Assembly: GCA_903921325.1 (NCBI GenBank)
Contig: CAIXPL010000001.1
Coordinates: 124,001 to 188,000, forward strand
Source: an uncultured Pseudomonadota bacterium
GTDB taxonomy: Bacteria > Pseudomonadota > Gammaproteobacteria > Burkholderiales > SG8-39
Direction: 5' to 3'
DNA: 64,000 bases
Part shown: in pieces, positions 55,192 through 64,000 of the stretch
Layout: the number at the start of each line of letters is the position of its first letter
Numbering within the stretch: position 1 is the stretch's first letter
The notes under the pieces: generated by a model
Seen by the model: only the letters and a program-made list of their open reading frames with translations
Told to the model about the DNA's origin: nothing
Database searches by the model: none
Position numbers and translations under genes: made by a program

Positions 55192-57519
55192 GTGCCGCGG
55201 AAGCACCCACCATCGATCGTCTGGTTTGTGGTGGGCGCAACGTTACTGGCGTTGCTGGCAGGCGGGCTGTGGTGGTCAGGCAACGTGCCGATCGGGTTGG
55301 CGGTCAAAAGCGCCTCTCCCAATGTCCTGACAGCCGGGGCGAACGATCCGGGTGCCTACGTCGATAACGCGTTGTGCGTCGGTTGCCACCAGGGCTACGC
55401 GAAACAGTGGCGAGAGTCCCACCACGCACGTGCCATGGCAGTGCCGAGCGCAGCGAGCGTGCGGGGTGATTTCAATGACACCGAGTACACCCATCAGGGT
55501 GTGACATCTCGCTTTTTTAAGCGCGGCGAGACCTTTTTTGTGCGGACCGATGGGCCCGACGGAAAGCTCGGTGAGTTCGAGATCAGCTACGCCTTTGGCG
55601 TCGAGCCACTGCAACAATATTTGATAGCCCTGCCCGGCGGGCGCCTGCAGCCATTGCAGATTGCCTGGGATACGGAGCGCAAGCGCTGGTTTCACTTGTT
55701 GCCGAAAGAAAAGGCACCGCCTGGCGATGTACTGCATTGGACGGGGCGGTATCAGACCGCGAACACCATGTGCATCGGCTGCCATACCACCGGATTTGAA
55801 AAGCGCTACGACGTCGAGAAGGACAGTTTCGATTCGCGTTGGAAGGAGCCCAATGTCAGCTGTCAATCGTGTCACGGACCCGGCGAGCGGCACGTGCAGT
55901 GGGCCGAGGTGGCCAGGACCGGCAACACCGCAGACCAGGTTGTGCTCGAGCACAGTGGCCTCGCCATTGGATTTCGCAAAGACAATCCACGGCAGGAGCT
56001 CGATGTCTGTGCAGCGTGCCATTCACGGCGTAGCGAGCTTCGCGACAATCCCGTTGTCGGCGGAATGCGCCTCGACCAATATTTACCCGCGCTTCTGACC
56101 AGAGAGCTCTATCACGCCGATGGTCAGCAACTCGACGAAGTGTATGTGGATGGTTCGTTCCGCCAGAGCAAGATGTACCAGAAGGGCGTTAGCTGCTCGA
56201 ACTGCCATAACCCGCATAGCGGAACGTTACGGGCAGAGGGCAATGCGGTTTGCCTGCAATGCCATACACCGCAGGCCAACGCGGCGTTCAGCAGCGCCGC
56301 CGGCGATTTCGATACGCCGAAGCATCACTTTCACAAGGCGGACTCGGCGGCTGCGCAATGTACAAGTTGTCATATGCCGGCAAAAGCGTATATGCAGGTA
56401 CAGGCGCGTGCCGATCACAGTTTGCGTGTGCCACGACCCGATCTCACCGTGAAGATCGGGACTCCGAACGCGTGTAACAACTGTCATAGCGACAAGTCTG
56501 CGCAATGGGCGGCAGATCAAGTGACGCGCTGGTACGGACCGGTTCGCAAGCAGGGTTCACATTATGGGGAAGCATTGGCCGCTGCACGCTCCGGGCGACC
56601 GGGGGGCAATGAGGCTTTGACGCATCTGGTTTCGGACACGTTGCAACCGCCGATCGTGCGCGCCTCGGCACTCAATGAGCTGCGCGCAGTCAGCGCGACC
56701 GACATGTCGGCCCGCATTGAAGCAACGCGCGATACGGACCCCGAGGTGCGCGCGGCGGCGGCCGACAGCCTTGAACTGGCGCCCGCGTCGCAGCGCGTCT
56801 ACGCACTGGCGCCACTATTGAGAGATTCCGTTCGCGCGGTTCGTATCGCGGCGGCACGCAGCCTCTGCACCTTGTCGCAAGAGCTGATTGGCAGCGTCAA
56901 CCAGGTCGCATTCGACGCTGCATTGGCCGAGTATGTGTCGGCACAGAACGCATCGCTCGATATGCCGGGAGCGCAATTGAATCTGGCCGTGGTATATCAG
57001 AACACCGGTCGCAATGATCTGGCAGAGAAGCATTACCTCGCAGCGCTGAAGATCGATCCCGATTTCACCCCTGCGCGCGCCAATCTGGCCGCTTTCTATA
57101 ACGCGGCCTCGCGCAATGCCGATGCCGAGCACGTACTGACCGAAGGACTCAAGCGCATACCCGGTATTGGCGAACTGCAGTATTCGCTCGGCTTATTGCT
57201 TGCGGAGGAAAAGCGACTGCCTGAGGCCGTGCTGGCGCTGCGCAAAGCGGCGCGGCTCATGCCGGACACAGCGCGCGTGCATTACAACCTGGGCCTGGCA
57301 CTGCAGCAACTGGGGCAGCGCAAAGACGCCGAACCAGAGCTGCTGCGAGCACAACAATTAGACAGCAGTGACTCTTCAGTGGTCTACGCGCTGAGCATTC
57401 TTTACCTGCAGAGCGGCCAGAATAAGCAGGCTCTCGAATGGGCGAACAAGCTCGAGTCGCTCGCTCCAGCAGACCCACAGGTTCACCAGTTTGTCGAGAA
57501 ACTGCGAGCCGGCCGATGA
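55192..57519 (+). CDS. octaheme c-type cytochrome with HEAT-like and TPR repeats
   Basis: 775 residues, GTG start, with one N-terminal membrane anchor (IVWFVVGATLLALLAGGLWW). Eight CxxCH heme sites are at about residues 62, 194, 224, 273, 335, 354, 390 and 428. The second half has no hemes: HEAT-like helices (470-580, SDTLQPPIVRASALNELRAV) and then TPR repeats (about 590-775, with AHYLAALKIDPDFTPARANLAAFY-like units). It probably sits on the periplasmic face. Heme spacing resembles cytochrome c554-type proteins. It follows the arylsulfatase in one unit, so the pair may act together, though how is unclear. Confidence 0.88.
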   Translation: MPRKHPPSIVWFVVGATLLALLAGGLWWSGNVPIGLAVKSASPNVLTAGANDPGAYVDNALCVGCHQGYAKQWRESHHARAMAVPSAASVRGDFNDTEYTHQGVTSRFFKRGETFFVRTDGPDGKLGEFEISYAFGVEPLQQYLIALPGGRLQPLQIAWDTERKRWFHLLPKEKAPPGDVLHWTGRYQTANTMCIGCHTTGFEKRYDVEKDSFDSRWKEPNVSCQSCHGPGERHVQWAEVARTGNTADQVVLEHSGLAIGFRKDNPRQELDVCAACHSRRSELRDNPVVGGMRLDQYLPALLTRELYHADGQQLDEVYVDGSFRQSKMYQKGVSCSNCHNPHSGTLRAEGNAVCLQCHTPQANAAFSSAAGDFDTPKHHFHKADSAAAQCTSCHMPAKAYMQVQARADHSLRVPRPDLTVKIGTPNACNNCHSDKSAQWAADQVTRWYGPVRKQGSHYGEALAAARSGRPGGNEALTHLVSDTLQPPIVRASALNELRAVSATDMSARIEATRDTDPEVRAAAADSLELAPASQRVYALAPLLRDSVRAVRIAAARSLCTLSQELIGSVNQVAFDAALAEYVSAQNASLDMPGAQLNLAVVYQNTGRNDLAEKHYLAALKIDPDFTPARANLAAFYNAASRNADAEHVLTEGLKRIPGIGELQYSLGLLLAEEKRLPEAVLALRKAARLMPDTARVHYNLGLALQQLGQRKDAEPELLRAQQLDSSDSSVVYALSILYLQSGQNKQALEWANKLESLAPADPQVHQFVEKLRAGR

Positions 57520-57600
57520 GAATGCTTAACGACGAGCGGCACACCTTGCTCTACGGTCCATCAGCCGCGATGCGTGCGCCGCCGTATTCAGGCAATGCAT

Positions 57601-57617
57601 TGATTGCAATGCTATCA
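57601..57617. promoter_or_regulatory. candidate toxin-antitoxin operator
   Basis: TGATTGCA-A-TGCTATCA is a 17-bp near-perfect palindrome with one mismatch per half, about 45 bp before the antitoxin start. As far as I recall, the half-site TGCTATCA is the one bound by FitAB of Neisseria. A second perfect inverted repeat (GCATTG-ATTG-CAATGC, 57597-57612) overlaps it. Ribbon-helix-helix antitoxins normally repress their own promoter through such sites. Confidence 0.4.
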
Positions 57618-57659
57618 TCGATTGCGCTTTGCCCAATAAACGGAGCGGAGATCGCCACT

Positions 57660-57911
57660 ATGGCCAGCATCACGATTCGCAATCTTGAAGATGACATCAA
57701 GCAACGCCTGCGCGTCCGCGCTGCCGAGCACGGCCGCTCAATGGAGGAAGAAGCGCGGTATATTTTGCGCCGGGTGATGGGGGAAGGCGCACCGCCACGC
57801 AATCTCGCCGCCGCGATCCGTGCCCGCGTCGCGCCATCCGACCGTGTCGAGCTCGACCTGCCTGCGCGTGAACCGATGCGCAAGCCGGCGCAGTTCGGTC
57901 GGGCGCGTTGA
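57660..57911 (+). CDS. FitA/VapB-type ribbon-helix-helix antitoxin
   Basis: 83 residues from the ATG at 57660, supported by GGAGCGGAG just upstream; the longer frame is not needed. MASITIRNLEDDIKQRLRVRAAEHGRSMEEEARYILRR is the typical FitA-like ribbon-helix-helix N-terminus. The C-terminal 35 residues (SDRVELDLPAREP) would wrap around the toxin. The stop overlaps the toxin start (ATGA), so the two are coupled. Confidence 0.9.
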   Translation: MASITIRNLEDDIKQRLRVRAAEHGRSMEEEARYILRRVMGEGAPPRNLAAAIRARVAPSDRVELDLPAREPMRKPAQFGRAR

Positions 57912-58342
57912 TGATCGTCCTCGACACCAACGTCGTCTCCGAACTTCTTCGGCCGGCACCGGCCGCGCAGGTCGAGGCGTGGTTGTCCGCGCTGGATGGC
58001 GCGGGGGTCTATTTCACTGCGGTCGGCGAGGCCGAATTGCGGCATGGCGTGGCGATCCTGCCGGCCGGAAAGCGACGTACCGCACTCACCAAGACGATCG
58101 AGGGCATTCTGGAGGAAGATTTCCGCGACCGCATTCTGCCCTTTGACCGCGCAGCCGCCAGTGCTTATGCCGCCATCGCAGCCAAGCGGCGCGCCGCTGG
58201 CCGTCCGATCAGCCAGTTCGACTGCCAGATCGCCGCCATCGCCCGCGCTCATGAGGCGGCCGTGGCCACGCGCAATACAGGTGACTATGAGGGCTGCGGG
58301 ATCGAGGTGATCGATCCGTGGCTCCCCATCACGAGCCGTTGA
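57911..58342 (+). CDS. FitB/VapC-type PIN-domain toxin
   Basis: 143 residues from the ATG overlapping the antitoxin stop. PIN-domain RNase features: MIVLDTNVVSEL (first acidic residue), AVGEAELRHG, PISQFDCQIAAIARAH and VATRNTGDYEGCGIEVIDPW. All four acidic positions of the active site appear intact, so the toxin is probably functional. Targets of this class are usually tRNA or rRNA. It is located between the cytochrome gene and a broken hsdR. Confidence 0.92.
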   Translation: MIVLDTNVVSELLRPAPAAQVEAWLSALDGAGVYFTAVGEAELRHGVAILPAGKRRTALTKTIEGILEEDFRDRILPFDRAAASAYAAIAAKRRAAGRPISQFDCQIAAIARAHEAAVATRNTGDYEGCGIEVIDPWLPITSR

Positions 58343-58747
58343 CCGGCATCGACAGGCGAGCCTTAAGCGAACGCGACATCTGCACCAAGTTCATCACGCC
58401 CGCCCTGCGCAAGGCCGGATGGGACGAGATGCTACAAATTCGTGAGGAGGTCAGCGTCACCAAGGGCCGCATCATCGTGCGCGGCAAGCTCGTGAGCCGA
58501 GGCGAGGCCAAGCGCGCCGACTATATTCTGTACTTCAAGCCCAACATTCCTCTGGCGCTCATTGAAGCAAAGGACAATTCGCACGGCGTTGGCGATGGGA
58601 TGCAACAGCGTCTCGAATACGCCGCAACGTTCGACATCCCGTTCGTGTTTTGCTCGAATGAAGATGGCTTCATGTTTCACGACTGCACTGGGGCAGGACG
58701 GTGAACTCGCCGCGACATTGCGACAACCGTTTGATCTGTTGGCATAA
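58318..58747 (+). pseudogene. truncated type I restriction subunit HsdR (N-terminal fragment)
   Basis: A GTG at 58318 (overlapping the toxin end) opens 128 codons similar to the HsdR N-terminal nuclease domain: LSERDICTKFITPALRKAGWDEMLQIREEV, then RADYILYFKPNIPLALIEAKDNSHGVGDGMQQ with the D...E-x-K nuclease signature. The reading stops at 58704, and a +1 frame carries a short tail to 58747. A complete HsdR has about 800-1000 residues, and no helicase part, HsdM or HsdS follows. Remnant of a restriction island. Confidence 0.75.
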
Positions 58748-58799
58748 ACCACCGCCATCGCAGCCACCAGGAAGGCGACCGTGGCGGATTAGATGATGC

Positions 58800-58875
58800 T
58801 GGCTCCCCGACCAGGGCTCGAACCTGGGACCTGCGGATTAACAGTCCGTCGCTCTACCGACTGAGCTATCGGGGA
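58800..58875 (-). tRNA. tRNA-Asn (GTT)
   Basis: Reading the minus strand gives a full cloverleaf: acceptor TCCCCGA paired with TCGGGGA, D-arm GCTC-AGTCGGTAGA-GAGC-like, anticodon loop CTGTTAA with GTT, T-arm with GGTTCGAGCC. Discriminator G and an encoded CCA end at 58800. The anticodon reads Asn codons. The 3' end faces the hsdR fragment. Confidence 0.95.
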
Positions 58876-58918
58876 ATCGTAGAAGGTGAAGCGAACGCCG
58901 CACCGAGCAAGACCCATG

Positions 58919-58947
58919 ATTCTAAAAGGTTCTGCTCGGTACGGCAA
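58919..58947 (-). promoter_or_regulatory. sigma-70 promoter of tRNA-Asn
   Basis: On the minus strand TTGCCG (58947-58942), a 17-base spacer and TAGAAT (58924-58919) form a good promoter. Transcription would start near 58912, about 37 bases before the mature 5' end. Confidence 0.6.
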
Positions 58948-59001
58948 ATGAATTACAGCAAAAAGTCCTAAATCGTCCAGCGCGCTTGAGTCGCTACCTG
59001 C

Positions 59002-60207
59002 TCAGCCAAGCACCTTGGCGATCGAATCACAGGCGTAGACGATGTTGCTCTGGTTGAGCGCAGCGACACAGATGCGTCCTGAATCCACCGCATAGACGCC
59101 AAACTCTTCACGCAACCGCGTCACCTGCGCCTTGGTGAGCCCAGAGAACGAGAACATGCCGCGCTGGTTCATGATGAAGCTGAAGTCGGTCTGTGGCACG
59201 CGCTCGCGCATCAATGCGACAAAACGCTCGCGCATGCTGCGAATTCGCTCACGCATGCCGGCTAATTCCTCTTCCCACAAGGCACGCAGTTCCGGCGACT
59301 CAAGCACCGTGGCCACGATCTGCCCGCCATGGGTCGGCGGGTTGGAATAGTTGGTGCGCACAACCCGCTTCATCTGGCTCAGTACGCGTGCGGCTTCTTC
59401 GCTGCTGGTCGTCACAATCGACAGCGAGCCGACCCGTTCGCCATACAGCGAGAACGACTTGGAGAACGAGTTCGATACCAGCACCGGGATGCCCGCGGCA
59501 GCAAACAGGCGCACCGGTTCGCCATCGGCGGCAATGCCTGCACCAAAGCCCTGATAGGCGATATCGAGGAAGGGCACCAGATCGTGTTCGCGTACAGCAG
59601 ACACTACTTGAGCCCACTGCGAGGCCGTCAGATCCACACCGGTCGGGTTATGGCAGCAGGCGTGCAACACGACGATCGATTGGGCGGGCAGGGTGCGTAA
59701 CGCAGCCAGCATGCTGGCAAAATTCAATCCGTGACTGGCCGCATCGTAGTAAGGATAAGTATTCACTGTGAACCCGGCGCTTTCGAACAGCGCGCGATGG
59801 TTCTCCCAACTCGGATCACTGATCCACACTTGCGACTCAGGCAGCAGGCGACGCAGGAAATCCGCGCCGATCTTGAGTCCACCGGTGCCACCGAGTGATT
59901 GCACCGTGATGATGCGACCTTCCTTGAGCGCGGGGCAGTCGGCGCCAAACACCAGGGCTTGCACCGAGCGGTCGTAGGCGGGCAACCCTTCGATGGGCAG
60001 ATAGCTGCGCGCGCTGGCCCGCTCGACCAGTGCGTGTTCGGCCTGTGCCACACACTTGAGCAGGGGCACCTTACCCGCTTCGTCGTAATACACGCCCACC
60101 CCGAGATTGACGCGTTTCGGATTGCGGTCGGCGTTGTAGGCCTCGGTCAACCCAAGAATGGGGTCACGAGGTGCAAGTTCGACAGTGGCAAGAATGTTGG
60201 CAGACAT
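59002..60207 (-). CDS. tyrB: aromatic/aspartate aminotransferase
   Basis: 401 residues from the ATG at 60207 (MSANILATVELAPRDPILGLTEAYNAD); the longer open frame upstream is not needed. Class I PLP-dependent aminotransferase: VLHACCHNPTGVDL, FLDIAYQGFGAG, and SNSFSKSFSLYGERVGSL, where the first Lys forms the Schiff base. It transfers amino groups between aromatic amino acids or aspartate and 2-oxoglutarate. Its divergent position beside uvrB is typical for Burkholderiales, which favours the tyrB name over aspC. Confidence 0.9.
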   Translation of the reverse strand: MSANILATVELAPRDPILGLTEAYNADRNPKRVNLGVGVYYDEAGKVPLLKCVAQAEHALVERASARSYLPIEGLPAYDRSVQALVFGADCPALKEGRIITVQSLGGTGGLKIGADFLRRLLPESQVWISDPSWENHRALFESAGFTVNTYPYYDAASHGLNFASMLAALRTLPAQSIVVLHACCHNPTGVDLTASQWAQVVSAVREHDLVPFLDIAYQGFGAGIAADGEPVRLFAAAGIPVLVSNSFSKSFSLYGERVGSLSIVTTSSEEAARVLSQMKRVVRTNYSNPPTHGGQIVATVLESPELRALWEEELAGMRERIRSMRERFVALMRERVPQTDFSFIMNQRGMFSFSGLTKAQVTRLREEFGVYAVDSGRICVAALNQSNIVYACDSIAKVLG

Positions 60208-60384
60208 GAAATAGACTCGTTGGTATAGGGGTGGAAAGAAACAACCCGTTGGCCGCCCGTCATCGAGCAACCCGCGCCCATCAACGCGGCCGGGGTCACG
60301 TTGGATGACCGCGGCCAATTCGACAAGTGCGACAAGTGGCAGGGCAACCCTTAAGTATACTCAAGGCTCGAAGGAGTATGGATT

Positions 60385-62505
<2,121 letters not shown>

Positions 62506-62556
62506 CGCAGCCCAGGGGGCCGGGCTGTCACCCGAGCGACCCTTTCGATTCAGCTA

Positions 62557-62620
62557 GCCGGGCAGTCCGCCCGGCACACCCGTCTCGAGCCAGGTGGCCG
62601 GGCCACTACCCGGGCCACCC
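62557..62620. terminator. GC-rich hairpins between convergent uvrB and rne
   Basis: GCCGGGC-AGTCC-GCCCGGC (62557-62575) is a perfect 7-bp stem. A second near-perfect inverted repeat (GGTGGCC...GGCCACC) covers about 62594-62619. Both sit between the two stop codons. Neither is followed by a T-run on either strand, so they may end transcription only weakly or protect the 3' ends. Confidence 0.3.
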
Positions 62621-62627
62621 GTTTCAG

Positions 62628-64000
62628 TTACGCAGCCGGGCCGTTACCGGGGCCGCCGGTTTCCACCTGCATCAAAGGCTCAGCGGCTGGCGCTGGCCGG
62701 CGCTCACGACGCGGACGCGCAACGGCAGGCTCCTGGATGGCCGTAGCCGGTGCCACAACGCTCGCCGTCTTTGTCGGATCGGTTTCAATCCAGACCAGGC
62801 CGGTGGGCTCCAACGCACTCACCAGAGCCTCGCGATTGACCGGCGCGGGGGCAACGGCAGGCGCCGACACCACGGCAGGGGCCGCATCCAACACAAGCGC
62901 TGGCGCTGGTGCGGGTACTTGCGCCACTGGCGCGTATTCCGTCGCCCGCGGCGCAACAGCGGCAGGTGCAGGCTCAGCAACCACCGGCGCGGGGGCGGCG
63001 TCAGGGGCATCCACATGGCCAAGCGCGGGCGTCGACTCGACAACCGGGATTGCCGCAACGGTTGCTTCCGCGACGGTGCTGGCCGGTGCCGGGGTGGCCT
63101 CTACAGCGGACAGCGTGCTGCCTGTTGCTTCCGCTTCGCTTGCCACGGCGCTGACAGTCGCTTCGACCGGGCTCTTGGGCCAGGCAAAATCGGGCACCTT
63201 GGTCGCAACGGGTGCCGTGCTGACTGCGGACAGCGCTTCTGTAGACGGATTCAGCTCGCCAGACCCGTCTTCAGAGGGCAGGGCATTGAGTTCGCCCTGC
63301 GCACCACGTTGACCACGCTCACGGCGATCGCGACCGCCGCGTTCACGACGGCGACGACGCTCCTGATCCGGACGGCCTTCTGCGCTGCCCTCGGCTCGTG
63401 CGGGCGCTCCGGCACCGTTTTGATCCTCAAGCGGCAGTTGATCCTGACGCGCACCGGCTTCGCGCGGTGCACGCTCCTCGCGGGGGCCGCGTGCCTCACG
63501 CGGTGCGCGCGGCTCGCGCGGTTCGCGTCCTTCCCGGGCAGGCCGATCGCCACGTTCTTCGCGTGGACGGCGCTCGCGCGCCTGCTCAGGTGCGGCAGCT
63601 GCATCGCCCGGTACGGCCGGGCTGATGCGCCCATCAGTGCCGGCCTCGGCGCGTGCCTCACCGCGCCCCTCGCCGCGACCACCGCGTCCGCCACGACCAC
63701 CACGGCCACCGCGCCCGCCACGTTCACCTCGCTCACCGCCTTCGCCTGGACGGCGCTCGCGGCCCTGACCTTCACGGCCTTGACGCTCGCCATCACGCCG
63801 CGGCTGCCCTGGGCGCGACTCACCGCGTGGCGAGCCATGCGCCGTGCTGATGGCACGCGAGTCTGCTGCTGCGGCAGTGCTCTCGGCAGGACGTCGGAAG
63901 AAGCCAAAAATCCGATCGATCAGGCCGGTCCGCGCGGCCATGGGCACGCTCGGAGCGGGCGCCGCGACGGCAGCAGCCGGAATCGGCTCTGGCCGTGCCG
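62628..64000 (-). CDS. rne: ribonuclease E, C-terminal part (gene runs off the window)
   Basis: The frame is open from the stop at 62628 to the window end with no credible start, so only the 3' part is seen (about 457 residues). It begins FGFFRRPAES, followed by an Arg/Gly/Glu region (RGGRGGRGGRGG and REPREPRAPREARGPREERAPRE) and then an Ala/Pro/Val region, ending PLMQVETGGPGNGPAA. This matches the unstructured scaffold half of beta-proteobacterial RNase E, with the conserved LMQVET-type end. The basic stretches bind RNA and degradosome partners. The catalytic half lies beyond the window. The low-complexity DNA near 63680-63730 comes from Gly/Arg repeats. Confidence 0.85.
   Translation of the reverse strand, partial: ARPEPIPAAAVAAPAPSVPMAARTGLIDRIFGFFRRPAESTAAAADSRAISTAHGSPRGESRPGQPRRDGERQGREGQGRERRPGEGGERGERGGRGGRGGRGGRGGRGEGRGEARAEAGTDGRISPAVPGDAAAAPEQARERRPREERGDRPAREGREPREPRAPREARGPREERAPREAGARQDQLPLEDQNGAGAPARAEGSAEGRPDQERRRRRERGGRDRRERGQRGAQGELNALPSEDGSGELNPSTEALSAVSTAPVATKVPDFAWPKSPVEATVSAVASEAEATGSTLSAVEATPAPASTVAEATVAAIPVVESTPALGHVDAPDAAPAPVVAEPAPAAVAPRATEYAPVAQVPAPAPALVLDAAPAVVSAPAVAPAPVNREALVSALEPTGLVWIETDPTKTASVVAPATAIQEPAVARPRRERRPAPAAEPLMQVETGGPGNGPAA

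Noticed and set aside
63680-63730. Repeat-like GC-rich stretch near the right end as a possible CRISPR or tandem array
   Set aside because: It is explained by Gly/Arg codons of the RNase E tail; there are no spacers or regular repeat units. No CRISPR array or insertion sequence was seen anywhere in the window.

Overview
The window comes from a moderately GC-rich betaproteobacterium, most likely of the order Burkholderiales. The signs are three Bug/TctC-type periplasmic binding proteins, a divergent aromatic aminotransferase / uvrB pair, an RNase E with a long Arg/Gly/Glu and Ala/Pro tail, and a prkA-yeaH-ycgB stress operon. Assignments rest on reading the translated sequence and recalling family motifs; no database search was run.

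Left arm (1-15.2 kb). On the minus strand are a DUF2946 protein, a RIO-type kinase and an OFA-family MFS transporter. On the plus strand are an acyl-CoA dehydrogenase and the prkA / DUF444 / SpoVR operon. Then comes a tight cluster of a secreted beta-propeller, a split thiamine-diphosphate decarboxylase (two overlapping genes), two Bug binding proteins and a small winged-helix-like protein.

Centre (15.2-43.6 kb). A type VI secretion system (T6SS) is laid out in one direction behind a clear sigma-54 (-24/-12) promoter at 15657: tssB-tssC fused in one frame, hcp, tssE, tssF, tssG, vgrG, a DUF2169-pentapeptide fusion, a second pentapeptide protein, DUF3540, a PAAR-like DUF4150 protein, tssJ, tssK, tssL, tssM, tssA. 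Candidate cargo follows: a protein with a caspase-like His/Cys signature, an unknown protein, a GIDE-domain membrane protein and a DUF6150-like protein. A sigma-54 activator with no sensory domain closes the region. No clpV/tssH is present in the window. The fused sheath gene buries the TssC N-terminal helix that ClpV normally grips, so the two oddities may be linked. This is the most interesting system in the window.

Right arm (43.6-64 kb). The T6SS edge carries a flavin reductase gene fragment. It is followed by a secreted Cache protein, a chemoreceptor, DUF2950 and DUF3300 proteins, a duplicated-domain periplasmic protein, an amidohydrolase with a convergent Bug protein, and an arylsulfatase followed by an octaheme cytochrome with TPR repeats. 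A FitAB/VapBC-type toxin-antitoxin pair and a broken hsdR fragment lie against the 3' end of a tRNA-Asn gene. The window ends with tyrB, uvrB and the 3' part of rne.
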